49,701 nucleotides of DNA from Clostridia bacterium (GCA_017623455.1 JAGAPA010000051.1:1-49701), one strand, 5' to 3'; shown: positions 16,654 to 25,396, counted from the first letter of the stretch. Notes: a model not told the origin generated them from the letters alone. Numbers and translations: made by a program.

Positions 16654-18573
16654 ATGGAAGAAATAAAAAATCAACCAAAGCAAAAAAACTATAAGCTTCG
16701 TAGAGCGTTGTACGTGATAATCAGCATCGTTGTGGATATTGCGTTATGCGTGCTTGCATATTGGATTGCAAGAACGATAACGTTCTTCGATCCGTTTTTT
16801 GAAAAAGCTTGGAAGCTTTTCGAGCCGTTTAATCTTCTTGCTCTTTCGGTTTCGGTGGTGGTAACCGTAATTTCACTTGCGTGCTTCGACTGTTACAGCG
16901 CGATATGGAAATATGCGAGCAGAGTGGAGCTGATGAAAATTATATGCGCTTACGTTGTCGTGTTTGTAGTTGTCAATATTTTCAAATACGCAATGGTGCT
17001 TGTTGGTGAAATAATTCCTCTTTTTAACGAATTTAAGTACTGGGAAAGTCATATACTGTTATATATCTTCTTTGCGCTCGTGTTCACTCTTGCTTGGAGA
17101 TTTTTCTTCAGTATTTTGCACTATATCAAGCATTTGTGGGGCAAAAACGCAAAGCGCGTAAAGATCACGCGTACGCTTGTGATCGGAGCGGGATTTGCAG
17201 GTTCGCTGGCGGTTGCAAAGTTTGTTAATCATCCCGAGGACGGTTACGTTCCGCTTGCAATACTTGACGACGATCCCGAAAAGCAGGGACATAAGATATA
17301 CGGAGTAAAGGTCGTGGGTGCTATTTCGGACGTTGCTAAGGCTGTTAAAAATTACGCGCCCGACATAATCGTTATTGCAATAAACGCGATAACTAAATCC
17401 CAGCTTAGACATATTCATGATATGTGCTCACAAACGGGTGTTCCCGTAAAAATTATTCCCAATATTTCCAATGCCGAAGAATATTCGCAGAGTAATCTTT
17501 CCTTCCAAGATATTCGCATAGAGGACCTTTTGGGAAGAGAGCAGTTCAAAGTAAAGCAAGAGCTTATGGACGTGTCCGTAAAGGATAAAGTAGTATGCGT
17601 AACGGGCGGAGCGGGAAGTATCGGTAGCGAGCTTTGCCGACAAGCCCTCAACTTCGGTTGTAAACATCTTATCATCTTTGATTACCACGAGAACGGTATG
17701 TTCTTCCTCAATCAGGAGTTCGTAAAAAAGTACGACACTTCGCGCTATACCTTGGTTATCGGTACGGTACGCGAAAAGGAAAAACTGCTCGAGGCATTTA
17801 GGAAATACAAGCCCGAAATAGTGTTCCACGCGGCGGCTTATAAGCACGTTCCCATGATGGAAATTGCTCCCACGGAAGCAATCAAGACCAATCTTTTTGG
17901 AACGAAAAACGTTATAGACTGTGCGGAAGAAACGGGTGTAGAAAAGTTCGTGCTTATCTCCACCGACAAGGCGGTAAATCCGTCCTCTGTCATGGGTGCG
18001 AGCAAACGTATCACCGAAATGCTGATACAGATGCGCGGAAGAAAGTCTAAAATGAAGATGGCGGCGGTGCGATTTGGCAACGTTTTAGGCTCTAACGGAA
18101 GCGTAGTTCCCATCTTTTTGCAACAGATAAAAGAGGGTGGTCCAATTACTTTAACTGACAGAAATATCAAGCGTTACTTTATGTCCATCCCCGAAGCTGT
18201 AAAATTAGTTCTTCAAACGGGCGCGTTTGCCGACAGCGGAGAAGTTTTCGTGCTTGACATGGGCGAACCCGTATACATTTACGACCTTGCTTGCTCGCTT
18301 ATCCGTCTTAGCGGACTTATTCCCGAGGAAGATATCAAGATTGAGATCACGGGCTTAAGACCGGGCGAAAAATTGTTCGAGGAACTTAGGTACGATAAAG
18401 AGCTTGTCGATACAACGGCGCACGAAGGCGTGTTCGTAAACAAGCTTCAGGATATTGACGAAGACGAGTTTAACAAGATTTTAGCCGAGTTTAAGGTGCT
18501 TACCGACAACGAGGATGAGGACGGAACGGAAAAGAAGATCTTTGAGGTTGTTCCCAACGAATACCGTCACTAA
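16654..18573 (+). CDS. Membrane NDP-sugar epimerase/dehydratase (FlaA1/CapD/PglF family)
   Basis: 639 aa. Four N-terminal membrane segments (~20-150) precede a CoA-binding-like Rossmann domain (VIGAGFAGSLAVAKF, ~176) and a catalytic extended-SDR domain starting at CVTGGAGSIGSELCRQ (~313). The SDR active-site region STDKAVNPSSVMGASKR carries the Met-Lys variant typical of UDP-GlcNAc 4,6-dehydratases. AAYKHVPMME is also conserved. The product would supply a UDP-2-acetamido-2,6-dideoxy-4-keto-sugar for surface glycan or protein glycosylation. uppP follows after 13 bp, placing both in lipid-linked envelope synthesis. Confidence 0.9.
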   Translation: MEEIKNQPKQKNYKLRRALYVIISIVVDIALCVLAYWIARTITFFDPFFEKAWKLFEPFNLLALSVSVVVTVISLACFDCYSAIWKYASRVELMKIICAYVVVFVVVNIFKYAMVLVGEIIPLFNEFKYWESHILLYIFFALVFTLAWRFFFSILHYIKHLWGKNAKRVKITRTLVIGAGFAGSLAVAKFVNHPEDGYVPLAILDDDPEKQGHKIYGVKVVGAISDVAKAVKNYAPDIIVIAINAITKSQLRHIHDMCSQTGVPVKIIPNISNAEEYSQSNLSFQDIRIEDLLGREQFKVKQELMDVSVKDKVVCVTGGAGSIGSELCRQALNFGCKHLIIFDYHENGMFFLNQEFVKKYDTSRYTLVIGTVREKEKLLEAFRKYKPEIVFHAAAYKHVPMMEIAPTEAIKTNLFGTKNVIDCAEETGVEKFVLISTDKAVNPSSVMGASKRITEMLIQMRGRKSKMKMAAVRFGNVLGSNGSVVPIFLQQIKEGGPITLTDRNIKRYFMSIPEAVKLVLQTGAFADSGEVFVLDMGEPVYIYDLACSLIRLSGLIPEEDIKIEITGLRPGEKLFEELRYDKELVDTTAHEGVFVNKLQDIDEDEFNKILAEFKVLTDNEDEDGTEKKIFEVVPNEYRH

Positions 18574-18586
18574 AAAAGGAGTATAA

Positions 18587-19351
18587 ATGGAAATCTGGCA
18601 AGCAATAATTTTGGGTTTTGTGCAGGGTATTGCGGAGTTTTTGCCCATATCCTCGTCGGGACATCTGATACTTGTTCGTTCGCTTATGGGCTTGGAGGGC
18701 GATTATCTGCTCTTTGATATAATGCTTCACGTAGGCACGCTCGGCGCAGTTGCGGTGTACTTTTTCAAGGATATTTTAGAGCTGTTCAAGCCACCGTTCA
18801 AGAGAATGGGATTGCTTGTCTTGGCAACGATCCCGGCTGCCCTTGTAGGTTTGTTTTTAGGCGATTTTGTGGACGGAATATTTATGAGCGGAAAATATCT
18901 TTGCTTTACATTTCTCGCAACTGCAGTTCTGATGTTCCTGACCGAATTTTTTGCAAAGAAAGAAGATTACAATAAGCCTCTTACAATAAAGACGGCAATA
19001 GGAATGGGTCTTATGCAAGCCGTAGGCGTTCTGCCCGGAATATCCCGAAGCGGAAGCACGATATTTGGCGGAGTAATAACCAAGACCGAAAAGAACGAGG
19101 TTGCATCCTTTTCTTTCCTTATGAGTATCCCCATGATACTTGGTTCTGCGGTGGTAGAAACGTATCACGTAATAACGGACGGAGCTACGGTGTACGTTTT
19201 GCCCATGATAATCGGTGTAGCAGTTGCGTTCGTTAGCGGTTACTTTGCTATCAAGCTTGTTATGGGGCTTGTAAAAAAGGCAAACTTCAAGTGGTTTGGA
19301 GTGTATCTGGATGCCCTTTCTTTCATTACTTTCTTTTGGCTGTTCTTGTAA
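18587..19351 (+). CDS. uppP: Undecaprenyl-diphosphatase
   Basis: 254 aa membrane protein that recycles undecaprenyl pyrophosphate to the phosphate carrier used for peptidoglycan and other surface polymers; overexpression is linked to bacitracin resistance in known cases. Both signatures are intact: GFVQGIAEFLPISSSGHLIL (residues ~9-28) and GVLPGISRSGSTI (~147). About eight membrane segments. Slightly shorter than the E. coli protein but within the family range. An AAAAGGAG ribosome site lies in the 13-bp gap after the dehydratase gene. Confidence 0.95.
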   Translation: MEIWQAIILGFVQGIAEFLPISSSGHLILVRSLMGLEGDYLLFDIMLHVGTLGAVAVYFFKDILELFKPPFKRMGLLVLATIPAALVGLFLGDFVDGIFMSGKYLCFTFLATAVLMFLTEFFAKKEDYNKPLTIKTAIGMGLMQAVGVLPGISRSGSTIFGGVITKTEKNEVASFSFLMSIPMILGSAVVETYHVITDGATVYVLPMIIGVAVAFVSGYFAIKLVMGLVKKANFKWFGVYLDALSFITFFWLFL

Positions 19352-19441
19352 AATAAATGCGTTATAAAACAGCACGTTAACAATAAAATCCCATATACGT
19401 ATATGAGAAAAAGCGACGAGAAGTAAAAATCGGTATAATAA

Positions 19442-19480
19442 AAGTACATCGCGTATTTTTGCGCGGTGTACTTGTTTTTT
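19442..19480 (+). terminator. Intrinsic terminator after uppP
   Basis: AAGTAC-TCGCG and CGCG-GTACTT form a stem around TATTTTTG, followed by a run of seven Ts. Confidence 0.85.
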
Positions 19481-19488
19481 TATAAGAT

Positions 19489-19517
19489 AAAAGGCGTTTG
19501 ATTATCAAACGCCTTTT
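19489..19517. terminator. Perfect palindromic terminator
   Basis: AAAAGGCGTTTGAT and ATCAAACGCCTTTT are fully complementary, with A and T tracts on both sides; it serves the minus-strand transporter gene ending at 19561 and may back up the uppP terminator. Confidence 0.85.
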
Positions 19518-19560
19518 GTGTGTTTTAGTATTGCATTAAGCTTACAGCTTAGCTTTCAGA

Positions 19561-21237
19561 TTAAAGATCTCTGGTTGCGTCGGGTTCAGACTGAATTGCA
19601 ACGGGTTCTGCATTGCCGTACTTCTTGTTAACGATAATCTTGGTAACGATCATGCATCCGATCATAACTGCAATGGAGATGGGAAGCATTACGTACCAGT
19701 AAGGAACAAAGCCTGCTACAATGAAGCATACGAAGGATACGGCTGCAATATAGACAGAATATGGAATCTGTGTGGAAACGTGATTGATGTGTTCGCACTC
19801 TGCGCCTGCGCTCGACATAATGGTGGTATCGGAGATGGGAGAGCAGTGGTCACCGCAAACCGCACCTGCAAGACAAGCGGAGATACCTACGACAAAGAGA
19901 GGATCGGTCGGAGCAAACATAGCCTGTACGATAGGAATAAGAATACCGAACGTTCCCCAGCTTGTACCTGTTGCAAATGCAAGAACGCAAGCAACGAGGA
20001 AGATAACAGCAGGAAGGAACTTTGCAAGAGTATCGGGGAAGTTCTTCATCAAGCCTTCTACGAAAATATCAGCGCCCAATACGGAGGTGATGTCCTTAAG
20101 AGCGGTAGCAAACGTAAGGATAAGGATAGCGGGAACCATTGCGATAAAGCCCTTGGGAATAGCATCCATGCACTCTTTGAAGTTAACGGTCTTTCTGATA
20201 ACCATGTAGATAATGGTAACGACAAGGGTAATAAGACCTGCCCAAGGAAGAGCAACGGTTGCATTGGTGTTACCGAATGCGCCGATGAAGTTCCAAGCGT
20301 TGTCTGTTCCGCCCCAGATATCCGTACCAAAGAATCCGCCTACGTAAACAAGAGCGAAGAGAGAGCAGATAAGAAGAACAACGATGGGGATAATAAGGTC
20401 GAATACTCTGCCTCTTTCACTGCAATCCATAGCATCGTTAGCGGTAATCTGAGCACCGCTGAAAAGATCGCCGTTCATAGCGTTTTCTTCGTGCTTTCTC
20501 ATAGGACCGAAGTCGAACTTCATGAGGATAAGGCAAACAACGAAAACAAGTGTTAAGATAGAGTAGAAGTTAAAGGGGATCGCCATAACGAAAAGGTTAA
20601 GACCGTTTCCGTCGGCAGCATACTTAGAAACAGCTGCAGCCCAGGACGAAATGGGAGCGATCATACAAATGGGAGCTGCGGTTGCATCGATAATAAAGGC
20701 AAGCTTACTTCTCGAAATCTTGTGCTTGTCCGTTACGGGACGCATTACCGAGCCAACGGTAAGGCAGTTGAAGTAGTCGTCGATAAAGATAAGAACGCCG
20801 AGAACGAAGGTGCAAAGAGCTGCGCCGATCTTTGTCTTAACGTGCGTCTTAGCCCAATCACCGAATGCTCTGCTTCCGCCTGCTTTGTTAACAAGCGCAA
20901 CCAAAATTCCAAGCTCTACAAGGAAAACAAAGATACCTGCAGTGCCTGCAACCGCGCCTGTGAGGCTGTTTACGGTGTTGTCCATTGTTCCGAGGAAATC
21001 AAATCCCGAAGCCAAAATCGCGCCTGAGATGATACCGATAAACAAAGAGGAGTAAACTTCTTTGGTTATAAGCGCAAGACCGATTGCGATAATGGGAGGA
21101 AGAAGAGCCCAGAACGATCCGTTTGTTTTGTCTACGGTGCCGGTAGCAACCGCAACAATGAGTAAGGTAAGAATTACTACAGCAGCAACGATGAGCGTAA
21201 TAATTTTACCCTTGCTTTTCTTAGTTACGTCTAACAT
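19561..21237 (-). CDS. NhaC-family transporter, probably a lysine transporter (LysW-like)
   Basis: 558 aa with about 12 membrane segments. NhaC-family features include GIISGAILASGFD, IFIDDYFNCLTVGSVMRPV, ATGTSWGTFGILIPIVQ and GDHCSPISDTTIMSSAGA near the C-terminal half. Family members exchange Na+ for H+ or move amino acids. The upstream L-box riboswitch strongly argues for lysine as the regulated, and probably transported, molecule: NhaC-like LysW proteins under LYS elements are a known case. The start is ATG after GGAG. Alone in its transcription unit. Confidence 0.85.
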   Translation of the reverse strand: MLDVTKKSKGKIITLIVAAVVILTLLIVAVATGTVDKTNGSFWALLPPIIAIGLALITKEVYSSLFIGIISGAILASGFDFLGTMDNTVNSLTGAVAGTAGIFVFLVELGILVALVNKAGGSRAFGDWAKTHVKTKIGAALCTFVLGVLIFIDDYFNCLTVGSVMRPVTDKHKISRSKLAFIIDATAAPICMIAPISSWAAAVSKYAADGNGLNLFVMAIPFNFYSILTLVFVVCLILMKFDFGPMRKHEENAMNGDLFSGAQITANDAMDCSERGRVFDLIIPIVVLLICSLFALVYVGGFFGTDIWGGTDNAWNFIGAFGNTNATVALPWAGLITLVVTIIYMVIRKTVNFKECMDAIPKGFIAMVPAILILTFATALKDITSVLGADIFVEGLMKNFPDTLAKFLPAVIFLVACVLAFATGTSWGTFGILIPIVQAMFAPTDPLFVVGISACLAGAVCGDHCSPISDTTIMSSAGAECEHINHVSTQIPYSVYIAAVSFVCFIVAGFVPYWYVMLPISIAVMIGCMIVTKIIVNKKYGNAEPVAIQSEPDATRDL

Positions 21238-21267
21238 AACTTTCTCCTATAAAAAAAATTTTTTTAT

Positions 21268-21300
21268 AAAAAAATCACAGTACGCTATAGCATACCGTGA
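21268..21300 (-). terminator. Riboswitch-controlled intrinsic terminator
   Basis: On the minus strand an 11-bp stem, TCACGGTATGC with GCGTACTGTGA around TATA, is followed by seven Us. It ends 31 bp before the transporter ATG. It is the expression platform of the lysine riboswitch. Confidence 0.9.
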
Positions 21301-21311
21301 CAGAGTATCAT

Positions 21312-21500
21312 CATTAGTATACGATAGCGCTCCACCTCAAAAAAGAAGTGACAGTCGAACGGATATTCTCCGTCCGCCCGAAAAAACGAGCTTAAGGCAA
21401 AACGCGTTTTCTCTCGGCATCCTCCCCTTTACCGCAACGCAATTACAAGCCTTTTGCGTTGTTTATAATGTCGGATGCGCCTCTATAATTTTCTTATACT
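21312..21500 (-). promoter_or_regulatory. Lysine riboswitch (L-box) aptamer
   Basis: Read on the minus strand, conserved L-box blocks appear in order: AGAGGCGCATCC (5' core), a CAACGCAA/TTGCGTTG hairpin, GGGGAGGATGCCGAGAG, an ACGGAGAATATCCGT hairpin, GACTGTCACTTC pairing with GAGGTG, and GGAGCGCTATC (3' core). P1 is formed by AGTATA...ATAG and CTAT-GTATACT. The 3' P1 strand CGCTATCGTATAC can instead pair with GTATGCTATAGCG of the terminator stem (12 of 13, one wobble, one mismatch), giving an antiterminator. Lysine binding should therefore stabilise P1, free the terminator and switch the transporter off. Confidence 0.92.
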
Positions 21501-21503
21501 AAA

Positions 21504-21532
21504 AATATATACTATTTAGAAAATAAAGTCAA
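21504..21532 (-). promoter_or_regulatory. Sigma-A promoter of the riboswitch transcript
   Basis: Minus strand TTGACT, 17 bp, TATATT, directly upstream of the aptamer. The remaining bases to 21603 show nothing else. Confidence 0.75.
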
Positions 21533-21603
21533 CAGTTTTAACACAAAAACAACACAAAATCCCCTAAAAATCGTTATTTTTGCTGTTTTTTGGATTTTTG
21601 TGC

Positions 21604-22809
21604 CTACGGCAACGTTGCGCCGTATACGTCAAAACCGCCTTTATGTAAAACGTGCGAAGGCGCGCAAAGCGAAGTATAAAGCGACAGTTTGCCTTTGTGT
21701 TTGAGCTTTAACGTCGTAGGCGCTAAGCTTATAACAGGAGAAGAGAGCCCGGTGCTTAGGTGAGTAATGGACGTGACGCCTGATTTGTATATTGCAAAAA
21801 CAGCCGCGCCGTCAATAAAAATGCAATCGTAAACAGAGGAGGCAAAATCCTTAAAAACCGTGTTGTCGTTGTATGAGAGAAGGCTGACGCTTTCACCGTT
21901 ATCAAGTCCTACGTAACATACGGACGAGTCGGTATAAATGCTTGCGCCCTTGCACTTTTCCATCAAAAGCTTTGGTTCGCCTTGCGCCATATTTTCGTCA
22001 AGCTCTATCGCGTACGCGTTATTATCGGATAGCGCGGTTACTAAAAAACCGTTGCCGTACGGCTTGGCGTCGCACACGGTGTAGTCGGTTACTCCCGAAA
22101 AATATTCCGTTTGCATAGATAGCGAAACGTTGTGTATAACCGAATATCCACCGCGTTTTACGGAGCCGTACTGCGCGTTAAAAAATATGACCGTTTTGTT
22201 GGAAAGCGGATAGCACGCAACAGCGGACAGATTGTACAGCGAGTAAATATCTCTGTGGTATATTTCCGTAAGGCTTGCGTCGTACTTAAGATACGTCAAA
22301 ACGTAATCAAATTCGCCCTGATGCTTTATCGCAACACAAACGTTAGAATCGTATCCGAGATACTCAAGTCGCGCATTTTTATACGTAACGGAAACGGATG
22401 AAGACGGAATACCGTCAAACCCCATAATTTTTATGGACAGGTTGTCCTCTTTTTCTATGCCCAAAGCAAAGCCGTAAGGCGTAAGAGCTACCGATACTAT
22501 TTTGCCTTCCATCGTAACGCTGAGCGGATTTTCCCCGTCCTTTTGCATAACACCGCACTCAGAATTGTAAAACACGTACGTGTCGTCCCCCACAAAAAAC
22601 GCGTCCACAAAGCTGTCGTCGTGTTCGGTTCCGTAGCTTTTTACGGACGATACGGCAGGTAGGAATACCGAGGGCGAAGCAAGAGAGGACGTAGTTGCGC
22701 TTATGTAATTATCTATGGAAAGATTGATCACGATACCGCCAAACAGTAGAACCGTGATTATGCTTAACAACAAAATTATTCTAAACCTTTGCCTATTAAT
22801 TTTTTCCAT
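21604..22809 (-). CDS. Membrane-anchored extracellular protein of unknown function
   Basis: 401 aa, not recognised. Residues ~10-32 (RIILLLSIITVLLFGGIVIN) are a signal anchor preceded by basic residues; the rest is outside. The exported part alternates short beta strands with Gly/Tyr/Asp turns (for example DDSFVDAFFVGDDTYVFYN and SVCYVGLDNGESVSLLSY), as in a beta-propeller, but no clear repeat consensus. Same strand as murG, 100 bp downstream of it. Its ribosome site GGAG lies in an inverted repeat (22810-22877). Possibly envelope-related by position only. Confidence 0.7.
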   Translation of the reverse strand: MEKINRQRFRIILLLSIITVLLFGGIVINLSIDNYISATTSSLASPSVFLPAVSSVKSYGTEHDDSFVDAFFVGDDTYVFYNSECGVMQKDGENPLSVTMEGKIVSVALTPYGFALGIEKEDNLSIKIMGFDGIPSSSVSVTYKNARLEYLGYDSNVCVAIKHQGEFDYVLTYLKYDASLTEIYHRDIYSLYNLSAVACYPLSNKTVIFFNAQYGSVKRGGYSVIHNVSLSMQTEYFSGVTDYTVCDAKPYGNGFLVTALSDNNAYAIELDENMAQGEPKLLMEKCKGASIYTDSSVCYVGLDNGESVSLLSYNDNTVFKDFASSVYDCIFIDGAAVFAIYKSGVTSITHLSTGLSSPVISLAPTTLKLKHKGKLSLYTSLCAPSHVLHKGGFDVYGATLP

Positions 22810-22877
22810 AATTTACTCCTTTTGCGGAATACGTATGTGAGATTTTTGGTTATATTCCGCATTTTTTGGAGTAATTA
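22810..22877 (-). promoter_or_regulatory. Long inverted repeat overlapping a -10 and the ribosome site
   Basis: TGCGGAATA and TATTCCGCA pair across a 21-nt loop, and ACTCC and GGAGT extend the stem so that the Shine-Dalgarno of the gene at 22809 is paired. An extended -10 (TGTTATAAT) overlaps the distal edge, so the outer arm may be only partly transcribed. Confidence 0.4.
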
Positions 22878-22909
22878 TAACACTTGTAAGGCGCGTTGTG
22901 CGCACAATT

Positions 22910-23971
22910 TCAAAACTCGTGGTCTTTCGCTAAAATTTCCATTCTTTTGCGTATGGTTTCGACAATTGCCTTCGTTCCGTCCACGTTAAGCTCGCTCATT
23001 GCCCTGATATAATCCGCCCTGTTTTTACTTAGCAAGTCAAGAGAAGAAAAAAGAGAGTCAATAGATAGCGAGGACTGCGGAAGATGAATGAGCGCGCCCT
23101 TACTTTCGTAGTATTTTGCGTTTTCTATCTGATCTCCGCGAGTAGCTTTTTCAAGCGGAATACATACGCACGGCTTTTTAAGTGCAATAAGTTCGCTTAA
23201 AGAGTTCGCTCCGCCTCTGGTAACAACAAAGGAGGCAAGCGCGTACAAGTCCTGCAGATTGTGCGCGTACGGGATTTGGTAATAATCTTTTTTGGTGTAT
23301 ATGCGTTTTTCTCCGTTGCCCGTTACGTGTATAACGTTATACCTTTTTGTGAGAGTATCAAGGTTGGAAAAAACAAAATCGTTTATGCTCACGGCACCGC
23401 TCGATCCGCACACGAAAAGCAGGAACGGTTTGGAGTTTTTTTGCGCGTTGAGCATGTGAATGGCGCGGATTGCACTACCCGAATAGATATCTTTGCGTAT
23501 GGGCGAGCCTACGTATTGTGCGTTTTTGTACTTTATAGTGTCAAATGCGGTAAACAATACCTGCGCATGATTTTTAGCGAGCTTGTTAGCAAGACCCACC
23601 GTTTTGTCGCTTTCGTGCAAAAACAGCGGTATGCCAAGACGATTGCAGGCGATTGCAACGGGCAAGCCCACGTAACCCCCCTTAGAGAAAACAAAGCGCG
23701 GAGCAAGCATTTTCAAAACGTATTGCGCCCTTTTTACGGCTAAGCCGAGCTTTATGGGAATAAGCAGATTTTTTAAGGACGTAGAACGTATTAATTTTAC
23801 GCACGGAATTTCGTGAAAGGTTACGAAATCGTATGCGGAAATAATATTTTTTTCCATGCCCAAGCTCCCGATATAATGCACGTCGTAATCCTCAAAATAC
23901 GGGAAAAGAGCAACGTTAGGCATAACGTGCCCTGCGGTTCCTCCGCCTGTAAAAACAACTTTTTCTTTCAT
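22910..23971 (-). CDS. murG: UDP-GlcNAc:lipid I N-acetylglucosaminyltransferase
   Basis: 353 aa GT28 enzyme that adds GlcNAc to lipid I to form lipid II at the inner face of the membrane. Signatures: GGGTAGHVMPN at the N terminus (lipid acceptor site; consensus GGTGGHxxP), the central FSKGGYVGLPVAIACN, the nucleotide-binding SSGAVSIND, and VTRGGANSLSELIALKKPCV for UDP-GlcNAc. I use ATG 23971 because GAGGTG lies six bases upstream; the GTG at 23980 would sit inside that site. It stands outside a division/cell-wall cluster, unlike the usual arrangement, so a second murG elsewhere is possible. Confidence 0.92.
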   Translation of the reverse strand: MKEKVVFTGGGTAGHVMPNVALFPYFEDYDVHYIGSLGMEKNIISAYDFVTFHEIPCVKLIRSTSLKNLLIPIKLGLAVKRAQYVLKMLAPRFVFSKGGYVGLPVAIACNRLGIPLFLHESDKTVGLANKLAKNHAQVLFTAFDTIKYKNAQYVGSPIRKDIYSGSAIRAIHMLNAQKNSKPFLLFVCGSSGAVSINDFVFSNLDTLTKRYNVIHVTGNGEKRIYTKKDYYQIPYAHNLQDLYALASFVVTRGGANSLSELIALKKPCVCIPLEKATRGDQIENAKYYESKGALIHLPQSSLSIDSLFSSLDLLSKNRADYIRAMSELNVDGTKAIVETIRKRMEILAKDHEF

Positions 23972-24092
23972 ACGTATCACCTCAAAACGCGCAACGGAGC
24001 GCTTATAAGAATTTTATTGCATAAGTACCGCAAGTCTTCGGTTGCAGTGCGGTATAGCGAGAACTAAATTGATTTTATCTTGCAACATAGTC

Positions 24093-24121
24093 TTGACAAA
24101 ACTGCGGATATATAGTAAAAT
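24093..24121 (+). promoter_or_regulatory. Sigma-A promoter of the alpha/beta hydrolase gene
   Basis: TTGACA, 17 bp, TAAAAT. A CGGTTTA/TAAACCG hairpin (24164-24186) lies in the leader just before the GGAG ribosome site. Confidence 0.8.
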
Positions 24122-24197
24122 AATGTAAAGGGCGCAAAAGTGCGTCCGTATATAATTATTATCGGTTTAACCTAAAACTAAACCGACGGAGAGTAAA

Positions 24198-25100
24198 ATG
24201 AAAAGAAAGATGCAAAAAGTAAACGGTAAGGATTTGTCTGTAGTATATTGGGATAACGTTGCAACCCCCATCGCAACCGTCCAGATTCTGCACGGCATGA
24301 GCGAGCATATAGAGCGTTACGACGATTTTGCAAAAGCGCTCAATAAGGCCGGATATATCGTAATCGGCGCCGATCAGAGAGCGCACGGCTATACGGATAA
24401 GGAGAACTTGGGAAAGGTAGGCGATACTAACCTTTTTGAAGATTCCGTGCAAGACGCCATAGAGCTTACCGCGTACGCAAAAGTTAAGTACCGTCTCCCT
24501 GTTATTGTATTCGGGCACAGTTACGGATCGTTCCTTTTACAGCGTTATCTTAGCTATACGTCTTCACAAATCCACGGCGCGGTTTTGTGCGGAAGCGCGT
24601 GCATGGAAGGGTTTATCGTAAATCTTTCCTGCTTGCTCACAAACGGTAAAAATAAGCCCAAAAGCCGTGACAAGGCAGGCAAGCTTTTTGCCAATATGAC
24701 ATTTGGATCGTACGACAAGAAATATAAAAAGGAAGGACTTAACGCTTGGCTTTCGAGAGATTACGAGCAAGTAAAGAAGTATAACGACGATCCCATGTGC
24801 GGCTTTACCTGTTCTATGGGCTTTTACCACTATTTCTTCAGAGGCTTTAAGGCTATCCAAAAATCCGAACACAAAAAGCTCCGCAAAGATCTGCCCCTGC
24901 TCATAATTTCGGGCGCGGACGATAAAGTGGGCGGTGACGGCAAGCTTGTTAAAAAGTTGGACGCAAAGTACCGCAAGCTCGGTCTTAACCCCACGCTTAA
25001 GCTCTACGACGGCGCTCGTCACGAACTCCTCAACGAGATAAACAGGCACGAAGTATACGAAGACGTTATCAACTTCGTAAAATCCTGCCTGCCTTTATAA
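24198..25100 (+). CDS. Alpha/beta hydrolase (monoacylglycerol lipase / lysophospholipase-like)
   Basis: 300 aa, cytosolic. Family Hydrolase_4 features: ILHGMSEHIERYDDFAKAL (oxyanion-side HG), GADQRAHGYTD, the nucleophile elbow VFGHSYGSFL (Ser ~109), the acid LIISGADDKVGG, and the catalytic His in YDGARHELLNE. A complete triad is thus visible. Probable substrates are monoacylglycerols, lysolipids or small esters; nothing fixes which. Single-gene unit, divergent from murG. Confidence 0.87.
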   Translation: MKRKMQKVNGKDLSVVYWDNVATPIATVQILHGMSEHIERYDDFAKALNKAGYIVIGADQRAHGYTDKENLGKVGDTNLFEDSVQDAIELTAYAKVKYRLPVIVFGHSYGSFLLQRYLSYTSSQIHGAVLCGSACMEGFIVNLSCLLTNGKNKPKSRDKAGKLFANMTFGSYDKKYKKEGLNAWLSRDYEQVKKYNDDPMCGFTCSMGFYHYFFRGFKAIQKSEHKKLRKDLPLLIISGADDKVGGDGKLVKKLDAKYRKLGLNPTLKLYDGARHELLNEINRHEVYEDVINFVKSCLPL

Positions 25101-25107
25101 TAGAGTT

Positions 25108-25360
25108 AACTTCATATTATAATCAAAAAGAGATAACAAATCGGTTCACTTTCGATACGTTATCTCTTTTAAGCAGGTATCACTACCGCCACTATGGCGA
25201 AGCTTTCAGTTGTCTACAAATTGATGACAACTGAGCATTTCTCTTTTTGGGCGACCGTGAAATCTTTATGAAGGGTATAGATTATTCTTATTACTACGAA
25301 GAAGAGAATTAAAAAGTATTAGTTTATATAAAAGGAAAACTTCATATTATAATCAAAAAA
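25108..25360. repeat. 22-bp direct repeats flanking a 209-bp segment
   Basis: AACTTCATATTATAATCAAA plus two further A occurs at 25108-25129 and again at 25339-25360. The segment between starts with a hairpin repeat and also contains CGCC/GGCG and CAGTTGTC/GACAACTG hairpins and a short frame ending at TAA 25312 (FMKGIDYSYYYEEEN). The latter may be the tail of a lost gene. Confidence 0.7.
25125..25170 (+). terminator. Hairpin of the AGAGATAAC repeat family, likely terminator
   Basis: AAAAGAGATAAC and GTTATCTCTTTT form a perfect 12-bp stem with the T run in the 3' arm, 25 bp after the hydrolase stop. The loop also resembles the relative at 13987-14036. Confidence 0.65.
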
Positions 25361-25396
25361 TCCGCTTTGCTTGAATTTGAAGTGAAGCGGATTTTT
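25355..25396. terminator. Bidirectional hairpin with A/T tracts
   Basis: AAAAAATCCGCTT pairs with AAGCGGATTTTT around an AT-rich loop. Confidence 0.7.

Noticed and set aside
21604-22809. Quinoprotein or PQQ-type beta-propeller enzyme
   Set aside because: Strand-turn pattern is propeller-like, but no PQQ, Asp-box or WD signature is visible, so it is left as unknown.
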